This document shows positions 26,636 to 39,800 of a DNA stretch of 64,000 nucleotides, in pieces. Positions within the stretch are counted from its first letter, which is position 1. Every line of letters starts with the position of its first letter. Both the position numbers and the translations under genes were made by a program. The notes below the pieces were generated by a model. It did not search any database, was not told the DNA's origin, and worked only from the letters and a program-made list of their open reading frames with translations. Location of the stretch: NCBI RefSeq assembly GCF_027942865.1, contig NC_134511.1:40260607-40324606 (forward strand), in the 5' to 3' direction. The DNA comes from Odontesthes bonariensis. Its lineage: Eukaryota > Chordata > Actinopteri > Atheriniformes > Atherinopsidae.

Positions 26636-27233
26636 CATTAACATCTATCGTCTCTCCATTGGCTTCCGGTACGATTCAGAATCGATTTTAAACTCCTGTT
26701 GTTTGTTTTTAACGCCACTAATGGCTTGGCACCTTCTTATCTGTCGGACATTTTAACTTTTCGCAACTGCGGCAGAGCCCTGCGCTCTTCAGGTCAGCTT
26801 CTTTTAGAGGTCCCAAGGTCGAGATCTAAGCAGTGGGGTGATCGTTCCTTTGTCATTGCTGCTCCTAGACTGTGGAACAAACTGCCCCCTGATATCCGCA
26901 CCATCACTGATCTCTGCCTTTTTAAATCGAAGCTTAAGACCCACCTTTTTAGACTGGCATTCCAACTCTGATTAGGGCCACTATGCTCATTCTATCCGCT
27001 CTTTTTTTTTAATTATCTTAATTTTATACAAATTTTATTCAATTAATTTTATTGCACTTGTGGAAGGCTTTTAATGCCCTGCAGCACTTTTAGCACTTTT
27101 ACCATTTCTGAATTGTGTTTTATGTTTTGTTTTACGTATTGTTGTTTTTTATCCTGTTATAAAGCACTTTGAGTACCAGTTGGTGATTGTAAAGGGCTAA
27201 ATAAATTAAATTTGATTGATTGATTGATTGATC
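26636..27233 (+). mobile_element. L2-like LINE 3' fragment in intron 5 of copy C
   Basis: Plus-strand frame reads FNATNGLAPSYLSDIL, then FVIAAPRLWNKLPPDIR and FKSKLKTHLFRLAF, the conserved C-terminus of L2-type LINE proteins. It is followed by a 3' UTR with AAAGCACTTTGAGTACC and a terminal GATT repeat. Inserted opposite to the gene; absent from copy B. Confidence 0.85.
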
Positions 27234-28155
27234 TTGGAGGATTTACTTCTCTTGTTGTATTTAGCAAAAAATTACAGATGAAAAATTTTGTGAATATTTG
27301 TCTTTTATAATCACAGGACACAGAGAAATTAGGTCTCATTTACTTCTTTATAATAGAAATGAGACAGATTTAATAACAACAAAAAAAGGCCAACAAGCTT
27401 TCCTTGAGTAATTCCAGCAAAGCAGCAATCCAGCATGCATTACAATCATCAGACTAAATGTGCTGTAATTGTGATGCTTACCTTCACCCTGTACTCCAGC
27501 TTGATGATGGAGCAGTTTAAAATGGATGGGGGTAGTTCTGTAGGGATGTTGATCACCTTGGTCACAGTCGTTTTGCCAGATTGTTCATCAACTGTGTCCG
27601 CTTTGTCTTTAAGGATATTTTGTGTGTGAACTTTCCTCCTACCCATGGCAAAGTAACTCTTCTTCTCATACAGTTCAAATTTGGGCTTCACTGAACGACT
27701 TGAGCGATTGTTGATTGCAACCGTGACACGGAGGGCCTCGCCTGTGGAATGGAAAGTGATGATTACACACCAAGACATTACATTTAAAGAATCAGTTAAT
27801 ACAGGAGACAAGGATGGAGGGTTCTTATCAAATGTGCTGATGTGGGGGCAATTCAATGCATATTTGGTTTGAATATGTCCACAGTATCACATAGGCTAAA
27901 TTTATGAAACATCTTGATTCAGAGCCAGCAGGCCAGACCTTTGCTGCAAATCATTCTCACTTTCTTTACACTCTCTTTCTACCTCAGGTCTACTCAAGAA
28001 TATTGCCCTTGAAAAAAAAGAAAATCAACATGCTCTTAAAAATGCTCAATATAATAATTGAAATAGCTGCTCCCCTATGATATGATCCAACTCAGTGTGC
28101 AATGGATTTTCAACGCAATATTTGTTTTTGTTTCTAATAGCTTTCTTGAATTACA

Positions 28156-28447
28156 AAAAAAAAGAGAATCTAGAAGCAGCATTTAGCTGTTCTGCTGCAA
28201 ACAAGTGGAACAAACTGCCAGAGGAGATTAAACTTTGTAGAGGTAGACATTTTTAAATCCAGGTTAAAAACATTTCTCTTCTCATGTGTCTATGCATGAA
28301 AGCTGTACGCTATCTTATAACTTATCTAGACTGTTGCTTGTTGTTAATCATTTTATTTCATTTTAATTCCATTCTTTGATGTATTTTTAATGCTTCTTCC
28401 ACTCCCCGCTGCAATGCTTTTTTTAATGTAAAGCACTTTGAATTAGA
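28156..28447 (+). mobile_element. L2-like LINE 3' fragment in intron 4 of copy C
   Basis: Degraded C-terminal coding part (AANKWNKLPEEIK-like) and a 3' UTR ending TAAAGCACTTTGAATTA. Not present in intron 4 of copy B. Confidence 0.7.
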
Positions 28448-29499
28448 CTTGAATAGATGACAAAAACTACCTCAATACTGACCAATGGGGCTTGATGGAC
28501 AGACCGATTTAACTCTTTACTCTTATTGTATTTCTTGAATGTTTATGGTAGTAACACCCTGGCGTTGGTCTGTCTCGGTGACATCAGTGCCTGATTCAAT
28601 CAGCATCAGGATGAAGTTGGTTTATTTCCTCAACCAAGAAGTATGTCCACATGTTTTGGATTTCACTGATTTACCTGGTTTGTATCCCTGCTTCTTAGTA
28701 TGGGCATCCAATGAGACATTTCCAGAACCAAAAGCAATGCTTTTATCCTTGCACATATGTTAAGGTTCCTAAAAAGCAGATCCCACTTTATATCAATATA
28801 GCAAGTTACAGTCTGTTCTGCTCACAAAATATCAGGTGCAATGTTTATCCTCTTCTTTCTTACCATGAGTGCAGGGATATCCGTGTCTGCTTTGGATGCA
28901 AAGGTGAAGTGGGCTTTAGCTGTTTTTGTCAGCTTCATAGACTGTTTAAGCTCTGCCTTCACCTTATGAACAATTTGGCCGATGGATGTTCGGAAAGTCG
29001 ATGGCATTTTTCTGTGTGGGTAAAATAAGAAAACATGATTCTAATGTGAAAAGAATGAAATAATACGTTCAGAATAAGTAAGGAAAAAGTACCTGTCTGG
29101 TATCTTGAAGCTAAAAGGAAACACATGCCTTCCTTTTCCAATGACTTCAGTCCCTGGAAAAGAAAAACCTTATGCTTACTTCTAAACACCATATGTTATT
29201 AAAGTAGACACAGTGATAATTCATTTCAAACGTTACCATCTTCTCTCGATTCTCTTAAGATATGATGTTTGACATCATAGTATTTCTCATTAGCCCAGTA
29301 GACGTAATGTTGGTTCTCTCCGTAGTTTTCATGCCAACAAACATGAGCTTTTCCTTTAGCTATGAAAACAAGTGACTGGATTTTTGTTTCTTTCGAGGTC
29401 TCCACGATGATCCTTCCATTGATGGTGTCTCCATTTGTGAAGGTGTTCTTGCTGTTGATGGCATCGTATTCAATTTCAAAGTTGTTGATGGTCATTTTT

Positions 29500-30545
29500 C
29501 AACAGAGTAACGCTTCAGTACAAACTCAAACTGTGTAAACTCTGCAGCATTTATATGTGATCACAAGCTTGCATATCTGGTTAAACCTGTGTCGTCTCAT
29601 ATTTCAACCCTAACCTGTTCCACCCACATCTGCTCCAGGGGACAAACATTAAACCCTGTGGACACTTCATAGTTCCCTGGGAAGTCAAAAACAATAGATT
29701 TTGTTCGCAAATTGATGGTCAGAGTTAAAACACTGCACATACAGTATGTTTTTTGGAAAACCAACCCGCTGTCACATACAGCCGAGTGGGAAGAGAATAA
29801 CACCCGACTTCTTCTACTCTGGCTTTACGACCGTCACATGCTGTGCTTAGTCATCGTCACATGTTACATAATCTGATTTTCCAACTGTTATCTGATGTTT
29901 GACATAGTTCAGTCCAATGGAACTAACAACTGAATTAAACTGTAAAAATGTGATGATTATAATCCGCCACATGAGGAAGAGGCTGTAAATAACATAAATG
30001 TAAATAGCCGGAAAACTTTCAACAGCTCCTCAGGAAGTGAAAGCTCATGTTTCAGTTAATCCATGTCAGTGAAAACAAAGACACAATATTGCTGCCGACT
30101 CCATGGCAAATAAACATTTTTCATTGAAAACAATTTTAGTATTTGACCTCAGCTAAAAAAAACAAACTAAAAAGCAACCTTTGTGGTATCTGAAAAAGTT
30201 AATTTAACCACACCTGCTTGGTTTTGTCTCACAGTCCAAAGACATTCAAATTAGATTAAAAGGTGGATTCTAAACTGTTCTAAACTGTTTTTTCAAGATT
30301 CATGATACATTTACAATTGACAAAATTAATCTTTTGTTATTTCTTTCCAAGAGCATTGCATTAACGTTTTAGAGGAACAATCTTGCGATATATTGACTCT
30401 TGTAATTGTAAAAACAATTTTGTACACAAGTTGTGTTGTTAGGGGTTTAACAAGTGTTTTTTATGTATGGTGACTGTCTCTTTAAGAGAAAAACCCACAG
30501 TCATGCGTCATGTGATCTCTACCGGGAGGGACAGTCAGAACTTCA
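29500..30545. other. Upstream region of copy C, then gene-free
   Basis: Up to about 29880 the sequence is nearly identical to that upstream of copy B (18733-19120), including the TATA-like box at 29550-29557. Beyond that nothing is recognised. Confidence 0.6.
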
Positions 30546-31555
30546 GGGCCCTCATTTATCATTAGTGCGTATAATCCCTTCTAAATCCTGTCGTATGAGT
30601 GAAATTTAGAATGTGCCAAAGTACAAAAAAAAAAAATCCGCATTCATCAAACGTTCTTACACAGGTCGTACGCACACTGGTAGGTAATCTGCAATGATAA
30701 ATACCACACCTGCCGGTTCACCTTGCGCGGGCACGATCAGACTAATTTGCATCATGGAACGCCCCCAATTAACCATATATGGCACCAACATTCCCTTTAA
30801 AAGCCACCGGAACTTGCTTGCTTGCTTGCGCTTGACTCAGAGCGCGGATCTCGAAAACACATGAGAAGCAATAGGGCTCGGGCACACGAGTTGCATTCTG
30901 GGATACGGTCGCCATATTGGAGGCACAATTTCGTAAACAAACCCTGAGGCACGACAGAGATCAAGGACCAAACAGTGAGAGAAAAGTGAGAGAAAAGCAT
31001 GTTAAAATCGAAGAAAGGATGTGGGATATACCGGGATACATTACAGAAGGAAGCCAGAGATCGGTACATACAGAAGATTGGCGTTATAAACGGACTGGAC
31101 CCTTATGAAACCGAGCAAGGAATGGATTTTTAATTTAAAAATCGACGAAGATTTACTGCCTAAGTTCACCCTTTCCAACATAATTGCGTATATAGTATGC
31201 GGTGTCAGTGCTTATACTTTGCAACAGTTTCAATTAAAATGACACTTTACACTTTTGTCATGTTACTCTACTTGTAAATAAATAATGAAACACACACACA
31301 CTTGGCTGTATCTCAAAGCACATTTATTTCAGACGACTTCAACTTTGCACAACACTCCTGCTCATGGTGGTCAGAGTACAACATACAGACACAATCTTGT
31401 CAAAGAATGTTTTGTCTTCACCTTCGCATGGCAAAACTATGTTGATAGGTACTTTTGCTGACAAAAAGGTGTATTGTTTCTGACAGTTCCAATCGCCCTT
31501 TCCATGTGAATTTGGAGATGGGCAATTTTCCTTGTATTTTCCACATTAAATTAAG

Positions 31556-31645
31556 ATTAAGATCAGATTTATTGTCATGTATACGTGCATACACACGAAA
31601 TTTGTCCTCCGCTTTTAACCCATTGAGACATCCCTTGCTTCCAAC
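31556..31645 (+). repeat. Short retroposon 3'-end-like repeat
   Basis: Sequence GATCAGATTTATTGTCATGT followed within 40 bp by CGAAATTTGTCCTC and TTTAACCCAT, a combination common at the 3' end of a fish retroposon family. It lies inside the ISL2EU-like element. Family not assigned. Confidence 0.45.
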
Positions 31646-31681
31646 TGACAGTGTCCTCTTGTGAAGGCGGGGATCTTTACC

Positions 31682-31948
31682 TCAGCACACAAAAGTCTGT
31701 AACTTACCAGAATGAAAATGCAGAGAACACACTCTCATCGACACCGGGATTGAGTGGAAAGTTATGCTTGGTCGTCTTACAGCAGCGATCCATGCTAGTC
31801 GACGACGCTTTGTTATCTCGGACACTTGGTCTCCGTGGGTGCGCCTCCAAGCAGGAAACCGGTAAAAAGATAAACCATTTACGATTTCCCCCCCATTCCT
31901 GTCACGGCTTTCGCTATTGCAACCCACGACACAGCAACGTGCGACCAT
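31682..31948 (-). CDS. THAP zinc-finger domain exon of the ISL2EU-like element
   Basis: From Met 31948 the minus strand reads MVARCCVVGCNSESRD, then GLSFYRFP, RRLAWIAAVRR and VCSLHFHSG. This is the THAP pattern C-x(2-4)-C ... FP ... W ... C-x2-H, a C2CH zinc-binding DNA-recognition domain of about 85 residues. After HFHSG comes a good donor GTAAGT (31707-31702), so the frame to the TGA/stop at 31682 is probably intronic and the real product continues elsewhere. In such elements the THAP protein is thought to bind transposon ends. Confidence 0.75.
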   Translation of the reverse strand: MVARCCVVGCNSESRDRNGGEIVNGLSFYRFPAWRRTHGDQVSEITKRRRLAWIAAVRRPSITFHSIPVSMRVCSLHFHSGKLQTFVC

Positions 31949-33099
31949 AGTGGCAAAGACAATAAGTAAAATAGATAAACCAACGAAGAAAGTTCCGAGA
32001 CCAGGCGGGAGTACGTCTGCGCGCAGTGGAAAACAATGTAAACAAAGCAGTTCTGAGCCTCCAGTATGGCCGCCGCTCACGTAGTGACGTCACGTGCCCG
32101 AGCCCTATACAGAATCATACGCGGCGGACAGCACAGCTTTATGCCAATTACGCACACAGGCTCCACACCTCCACACACGCATCGCGTCTGCAATCATAAC
32201 TCATTAGGGGAAATCACATTTTGCCAATATTTTAGAGACCGCTCAACATTTCCCAAATCATGTTTTCGGGGGGTCTCGTGTCAGTTTCAGGGGGTCTCAG
32301 ATCCCCTGAGTCCCCCCGTAGTTCGAACACTGACCATACACATGTTGCAAACATGCTGCGCAACACTCACCAATAAGCCATCCATCTTCAACAGCTCCTT
32401 CTTGTAAACGAAGGCCCACGGAGCTGTTCTGCAAAATAAAGGAATCGGACAGCACCTGTACATGCACAGGTATGGCTTGCGTGCGCTTAGTTTCTCACTC
32501 GAGAAATGGCCCCAATTCACGGCAGAGGTCGAGCAATATATGTTTTGGAAATCTGAACCTGCTTAGAAGCCACTCACTACTTCCTGCCAATAAATCTGCA
32601 CGCTCCCTAAACACGCGCTCCCTCCGTAGCTCACGGTTTACCAGATCCTCAAGCAATGCAAGATGGGCCATGTTGCGTTCTGAATGGCATGTCCTACGTG
32701 TGCCTTTTATACCCATATCAATTAAACTAGGCTGATTATTGTCAGGTCTTCTGGTGAAACAATTATTGTTACACTCTGAATGAAATGCAATGAACGCCAG
32801 GTAGGTCTAATGCACCGTGCTTTGGAATTGCAGAGGCTACACGGACCCAAATGCCGTCAGACATACTGTAATGCAACAATTGAATGAACATTGTAATCTT
32901 CCCCTGTGCAGCAATCAACACCATTTGCAGTTTCGTAATTCTACCACTAGGCAATGTGCAAAGCTGTGCGTAGATTTAGGCACATTTCTAAGTTCAAGTA
33001 CATGTTCATAAATCCCACACTTTGCTCAGGAATGATCGCACGCACGCTTTACGCACAGATCTGTTCCTAAGAACGCTTGATAAATGAGGGCCCATGTGT

Positions 33100-33795
33100 T
33101 CAGTCAAGCTGACGCCAGCTGCATACATCTTTGCTTGGAATGTAGCATCGTGGGTATGTTGTGTTTAATATATTATAAGAGTAACTGTAAGTTAAGATTA
33201 TGTAAAACGGTAACAGTTTGGAAGACAAGGTTAAGTTATGCAGGACATTATTTCATTCATATACGATAATTGCATATGTGCATGTTAAAAAGCTGAATGA
33301 GTGATGTATCTTTTTTGTGTGTTTTAGTTTCACACTTCTTCAATGTTAATAAATCTGTGGACAAAGAAACAACGTTCCTCAGAGTCGTGATATTGGGGAA
33401 GAGTTTAACTGACTGTCGAGTTACATTTCCTTTGTGTGATGAGGGCAGTACACAAGTAGTTTCAAGAAGCCACCCTGAAACTATAAACAGCATTGTGACC
33501 ACAGTCCTCCAACTGAAACGGTCACATTTATGAAGAAGAGTCGAGGACTCGTTAAATCCTTACATTATTTACACAATTTTGATGTAGAAAGGGATAAAGA
33601 AAAGGGGAATGAATTTCAGTAAAAGCGAGTAAAAGCAGATAAGTAAATAAATGATGTGCCTATATTTGAATTAAACGATATTTCACAAAAGAGAAAGGAT
33701 TAAAAAGTTAACAGATAGTAGTCATTATAAAAAAAGCAAATATATTTTTCTATCCATTTATTTAATGTCACTGAGATCTTCACAAATCTTCTCAA
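33100..33795. other. Gene-free stretch between Harbinger and copy D
   Basis: No gene or repeat recognised. Confidence 0.4.
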
Positions 33796-33800
33796 CACTA

Positions 33801-36800
33801 TCAGTGATATTTATTATCATTTTCATTCATAGGAGGGTACATTGCGTATGCTCCATAAGGAGGAGGGGGTTGGTCTGAGGACTGAGGTCCTGCTGGTGGT
33901 TGTGGAGGTCCAAAGCCCCAGACTGGCGGGTTTGGGTTCCCAAATGGTTCAAATCCAAAGCCAGCAGCAGTCGTTGGGGGGGCTGATGACACAAGAGAAG
34001 CCTGGGAGGCAGGCAGGATGACTATTTCAAATTTGATCTCAGGGTCTGAAGCATACTTGACATCAAGGTAGACCTGTGGAGAGTAGTGTTGTCATTTCAC
34101 TGCTCTCTGCACAGCAAAAAGATGTGTGTTTGCGTTTTGAAGCTTTTTAAGACTTGTAACTGTGAACAGACATAGACTGAGATTTTTTTTAGCAGAAAAG
34201 GACTGAGGCTTAGCAGTGACGGCACAAAAGACAGAAAATAAATTGTACATTGTTCTGTATGAATAGCGAAAAAGCATAATATGTAGAAATAAAACATTAT
34301 AACAAATAACAATCAAGGTTTAGAGAAAAATAATAGTATCTTTGGGGTTATTATTATCATAGACTGAATCATATAGATGGATTATTGTTTGACATAGTCT
34401 CTGGTTACTTTAAGTTTGTACTGCAATCTTGTATTCGATCACGTTCATTGTGATGTTTAAGTATGAATTAATTGTATCTGAAGACATGTCCATGACAGGC
34501 CAGGTCATGGGTTGTTTTTCTTTCTTTCTTTCGACAGGACAACTCACCCCCAATACACAAGGTTACATAATAAAGGCCCTCAGCTATATCTGCACGTGTG
34601 ATATCACATTTGCAGTTTTTTGTTCACCCATTTATTTTGAATGTGTCTGGTACTGTAAATTAACTCCTTCAGCAAACACTGTCAAAAATAAAAGAGGAAG
34701 GTGTTGGAAGGCATTCAGCACAAACACTTTGTTGCTATTTAATTGACTGTTTAAAACAAGCACAAGTTACTCTCCCACTTCTTATGCATCCTTCCTGTGA
34801 AGTTAACAGGTAGTGAGTAAGTAATAGCAGGAACTGCAAAGATCTTTGAGACAAATGCTCCCTTGGGGAAAATGATATAATACTGAAATTATTATATATA
34901 TTATATATTATATATAAGATTGGGTATAATAATTACACTTTTTTTCCCTACTCACCCTGAGTCTGTGCTCTGCTTTGATGATGTTGCAGTTGTGGATGGA
35001 GGGTTCCGCGTCATGGGGAATGGTGATGATCTGTGTGACCTTTTCTGAGGCAGATGGAGGAATGGGCGCTCCTACCTCTTTAAGCAGATCATTAGTATGG
35101 ACTTTTCTCCTCCCTTGTGCAAAGAAGCTGTGCTTTCTGTACAGGCAGTACTTGGGCTTGATCTCACGAGATGAATCGTTCTTAATGAGAGCCAGAACCT
35201 TTAACCCTTCTCCTGTGACACAGAGCAGAAATGTCTAAACAAGCTTTGATATAAGACCAGTAGTTGTCAGTATCACCCTTAAAGAGCTCTCACCTTGGAA
35301 GAAACCTGATTTTTCAAGATTCACATCCATGGCTACACTTCCTGAGGTAAAAAGTTTCATTTTCTTATCCTTAGACTCATGCTGTGGTGTCTGAAAGACA
35401 ATAAGATTAATGAGGAAAACACAAAGCCACTTAGACATTAAAAAAAAAATAAAACTTAACATTATCTTTATCTTAATGACTCAAAAATCCTCTCCCAGAG
35501 GCTGGGAACATAAAAAAATGGTTTGAGCCTAAATAATGATGTCAAACAGAGATTTGTTAGTAGGCATATATTGTGCCCATATTTAAAGTTTGTTAGCTGC
35601 AGGCATTTCAGTGGGTTTAAACACATTACACAGAACATGTCCATGCAGGTACAAAGCAAGGGCTGCACCTGAGTCAACTGCTTCCAACAATCCATGATGA
35701 TTTTTTTTTCTCTGTTTACAAATTACAGAAGAGGATATATAAGATCATACCATTAACCCAGAGACAAAGTTTATGTCTGCTTTTGACGCAAAGTTGATCT
35801 TAGTCGACTCTTTCTTGGTAACCCTCATTGATCTGCTCAACCCGGTTTCCAGCAAGTACACAATTTTACCAGTATCTCTTTTGAAGGAAGAGGGCATTTC
35901 CCTAAAAAACAAGAATACTTCAGACATAAATCTGAGGAGTGTGAGCTAAGTATACCTTTTTGATAGAAATATTTTCATACAAGTATACACTCAATGTGCT
36001 CTAATTTATTACAGAAGCATTAAAAGAACAGTTCCTTACTGGGAAGGGATCTGAAAGGTGAACGGATAGACATGGATTCCTGGTGCAACAACACTCGGGT
36101 CTAAAGGAAACCGAACAAGCACAGGACAAAAATATAAAACATACGCTGCTGTAATGCAGTTGGTTAAGTAAAAAATTCATGAAAAGGGATTTTGGGTCAA
36201 GGGTTCTGATGCAGCTTTATATTCAAATCAGAGAGACCCACCGTCTGAGCAGTAGATAAGAATTCATGAGACCTTGTAAAGGAAAAAGGGCTGGAAAAGT
36301 ACAAACTTCTCTTATAAAGCTGCCAATGACCTTTCATTAGGTATTGTGGTTGACAGCAGAGTCAAGTTGCACCCTTGGAGCAGTTAGCTAATGTCTTTAG
36401 AGATGGTCTGTGGTTTCTATGGTGGCGATGAAATGCAAATCACAACAGCAAAAGAAAAAACACAACGGCAAAAGAGAAAACACAACGGCAAAAGAAAAAA
36501 CACAACGGCAAAAGAGAAAAAACAACGGCAAAAGAGAAACGACAACGGCAAAAGAGAAAACACAACGGCAAAAGAGAAAACACAACGGCAAAAGAAAAAA
36601 CACAACGGCAAAAGAGAAAACACAACAGCAAAAGAGAAAAAACAACGGCAAAAGAGAAACAACAACAACGGCAAAAGAGAAACGACAACAGCAAAAGAGA
36701 AAACAACGGCAAAAGAGAAAACACAACGGCAAAAGAGAAAACAACAGCAAAAGAGAAAACACAACGGCAAAAGAGAAACGACAACAGCAAAAGAGAAAAC

Positions 36801-39800
36801 ACAACAGCAAAAGAAAAAACACAACGGCAAAAGAGAAACAACAACGGCAAAAGAGAAACGACAACAGCAAAAGAAAACACAACGGCAAAAGAAAAAACAC
36901 AACGGCAAAAGAGAAAACACAACAGCAAAAGAAAAAACACAATGGCAAAAGAGAAACGACAACAGCAAAAGAGAAAACAACAGCAAAAGAGAAAACACAA
37001 CGGCAAAAGAGAAACGACAACAGCAAAAGAGAAAACACAACAGCAAAAGAAAAAACACAACGGCAAAAGAGAAACGACAACGGCAAAAGAGAAACAACAA
37101 CGGCAAAAGAGAAACGACAATAGCAAAAGAGAAAACACAATAGCAAAAGAGAAAACACAACAGCAAAAGAAAAAACACAACGGCAAAAGAGAAACAACGG
37201 CAAAAGAGAAACGACAACAGCAAAAGAAAACACAACGGCAAAAGAGAAACAACAACAGCAAAAGAGAAAACACAACAGCAAAAGAAAAAACACAATGGCA
37301 AAAGAGAAACGACAACAGCAAAAGAGAAAACAACAGCAAAAGAGAAAACACAACGGCAAAAGAGAAACGACAACAGCAAAAGAGAAAACACAACAGCAAA
37401 AGAAAAAACACAACGGCAAAAGAGAAACGACAACAGCAAAAGAGAAACGACAATAGCAAAAGAGAAAACACAATAGCAAAAGAGAAAACACAACAGCAAA
37501 AGAAAAAACAACAGCAAAAGAGAAACGACAACAGCAAAAGAGAAAACACAACAGCAAAAGAAAAAACACAACGGCAAAAGAGAAAACACAACAGCAAAAG
37601 AAAAAACACAATGGCAAAAGAGAAACGACAACATCAAAAGAGAAAACACAACAGCAAAAGAGAAAAAACAACGGCAAAAGAGAAACAACAACGGCAAAAG
37701 AGAAACAACAACGGCAAAAGAGAAACGACAATAGCAAAAGAGAAAACACAATAGCAAAAGAGAAAACACAACAGCAAAAGAGAAACGACAACAGCAAAAG
37801 AGAAAAAACAACGGCAAAAGAGAAACAACAACAGCAAAAAAGAAAACACAACAGCAAAAGAGAAAACACAACAGCAAAAGAAAAAACACAACAGCAAAAG
37901 AGAAAACACAACAGCAAAAGAGAAAACACAACAGCAAAAGAGAAAAAACAACGGCAAAAGAGAAACGACAACAGCAAAAGAGAAAACACAACAGCAAAAG
38001 AAAAAACAACGGCAAAAGAGAAAACACAACAGCAAAAGAGAAAACACAACAGCAAAAGAAAAAACACAATGGCAAAAGAGAAACGACAACATCAAAAGAG
38101 AAAACACAACAGCAAAAGAAAAAACACAACGGCAAAAGAGAAACAACAACGGCAAAAGAGAAACGACAATAGCAAAAGAGAAAACACAATAGCAAAAGAG
38201 AAAACACAACAGCAAAAGAGAAACGACAACAGCAAAAGAGAAAAAACAACGGCAAAAGAGAAACAACAACAGCAAAAGAGAAAACACAACAGCAAAAGAG
38301 AAAACACAACAGCAAAAGAGAAAACACAACAGCAAAAGAAAAAACACAACAGCAAAAGAGAAAACACAACAGCAAAAGAGAAAAAACAACGGCAAAAGAG
38401 AAACGACAACAGCAAAAGAGAAAACACAACAGCAAAAGAGAAAACACAACAGCAAAAGAAAAAACAACGGCAAAAGAGAAAACACAACAGCAAAAGAGAA
38501 AACACAACAGCAAAAGAAAAAACACAACGGCAAAAGAAAAAACACAACGGCAAAAGAGAAACGACAACAGCAAAAGAGAAAACACAACAGCAAAAGAAAA
38601 AACACAACAGCAAAAGAAAAAACACAACGGCAAAAGAGAAACGACAACAGCAAAAGAGAAAACACAACAGCAAAAGAAAAAACACAACAGCAAAAGAAAA
38701 AACACAACGGCAAAAGAGAAAACACAACGGCAAAAGAGAAAACACAACAGCAAAAGAGAAACGACAACAGCAAAAGAGAAAACACAACAGCAAAAGAGAA
38801 AACACAACGGCAAAAGAGAAAACACAACAGCAAAAGAAAAAACACAACAGCAAAAGAAAAAACACAACGGCAAAAGAGAAAACACAACAGCAAAAGAAAA
38901 AACACAACGGCAAAAGAGAAACGACAACAGCAAAAGAGAAAACACAACAGCAAAAGAAAAAACACAACGGCAAAAGAGAAAACACAACGGCAAAAGAGAA
39001 AACACAACGGCAAAAGAGAAACGACAACAGCAAAAGAGAAACGACAACGGCAAAAGAGAAAACACAACAGCAAAAGAAAAAACACAACAGCAAAAGAGAA
39101 AACACAACAGCAAAAGAGAAAACACAACAGCAAAAGAAAAAACACAACAGCAAAAGAAAAAACAACAGCAAAAGAGAAACGACAACATCAAAAGAAAAAA
39201 CAACATCAAAAGAGAAAACACAACAGCAAAAGAAAAAACACAACGGCAAAAGAAAAAACACAACGGCAAAAGAAAAAACACAACGGCAAAAGAGAAACGA
39301 CAACAGCAAAAGAGAAACGACAACGGCAAAAGAGAAAACACAACAGCAAAAGAAAAAACACAACGGCAAAAGAGAAAACACAACAGCAAAAGAAAAAACA
39401 CAACGGCAAAAGAGAAACGACAACAGCAAAAGAGAAAACACAACAGCAAAAGAAAAAACACAACGGCAAAAGAGAAAACACAACGGCAAAAGAGAAAACA
39501 CAACAGCAAAAGAAAAAACACAACAGCAAAAGAGAAACGACAACAGCAAAAGAGAAAACACAACAGCAAAAGAAAAAACACAACAGCAAAAGAAAACAAC
39601 AGCAAAAGAAAAAACACAACAGCAAAAGAGAAAAAACAACGGCAAAAGAGAAACAACAACGGCAAAAGAGAAACGACAACAGCAAAAGAGAAAACACACC
39701 AGCAAAAGAGAAAACACAACGGCAAAAGAGAAACGACAACAGCAAAAGAGAAACGACAACAGCAAAAGAGAAAACACAACAGCAAAAGAAAAAACACAAC

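Larger units (their letters stand above)
26247..29495 (-). pseudogene. Arrestin domain-containing 3-like, copy C (in-frame stop in exon 4)
   Basis: Six exons: 29495-29237, 29153-29093, 29011-28864, 28768-28675, 27741-27482, 26486-26247, same sizes and phases as copy B. The proteins of exons 1-3 are identical to copy B. Exon 4 starts GAA CCT TAA where B has GAA CCT CAG, so the third codon (28760-28762) is a stop after about 158 residues. Beyond it, exons 5 and 6 remain fully open and keep PEVKIPIVVLPEF and PPPPYGACAAYPP, so the loss is recent, or the exon is skipped or polymorphic; skipping the 94 nt exon would shift the frame. Exons 5 and 6 differ clearly from copy B, unlike exons 1-3. LINE fragments lie in introns 4 and 5. 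If translated, the product would be an arrestin N-lobe only. Confidence 0.8.
30873..32106 (-). mobile_element. ISL2EU-like DNA transposon (THAP-encoding), nested in Harbinger
   Basis: Inverted ends AGGGCTCGGGCAC at 30873 and 32106 are flanked on both sides by the dinucleotide AT (30871-30872 and 32107-32108). A 2-bp AT duplication plus a THAP-domain gene is the pattern I recall for ISL2EU elements of the Harbinger superfamily. At 1234 bp and without a YqaJ-type nuclease frame it is a deleted, non-autonomous copy. Confidence 0.7.
30546..33093 (-). mobile_element. PIF/Harbinger DNA transposon, internally deleted, with nested element
   Basis: Ends are inverted repeats starting GGGCCCTCATTTATCA on both sides (left 30546, right ends 33093). 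Inside, minus-strand 32716-32495 reads MAHLALLEDLVNRELRRERV, then SEWLLSRFRFPKHILLDLC and RELGPFLE, the N-terminus of Harbinger transposases (HARBI1-like). The DDE core is missing, so the copy is non-autonomous. A second transposon sits inside at 30873-32106. A clear target-site duplication is not seen. Confidence 0.8.
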
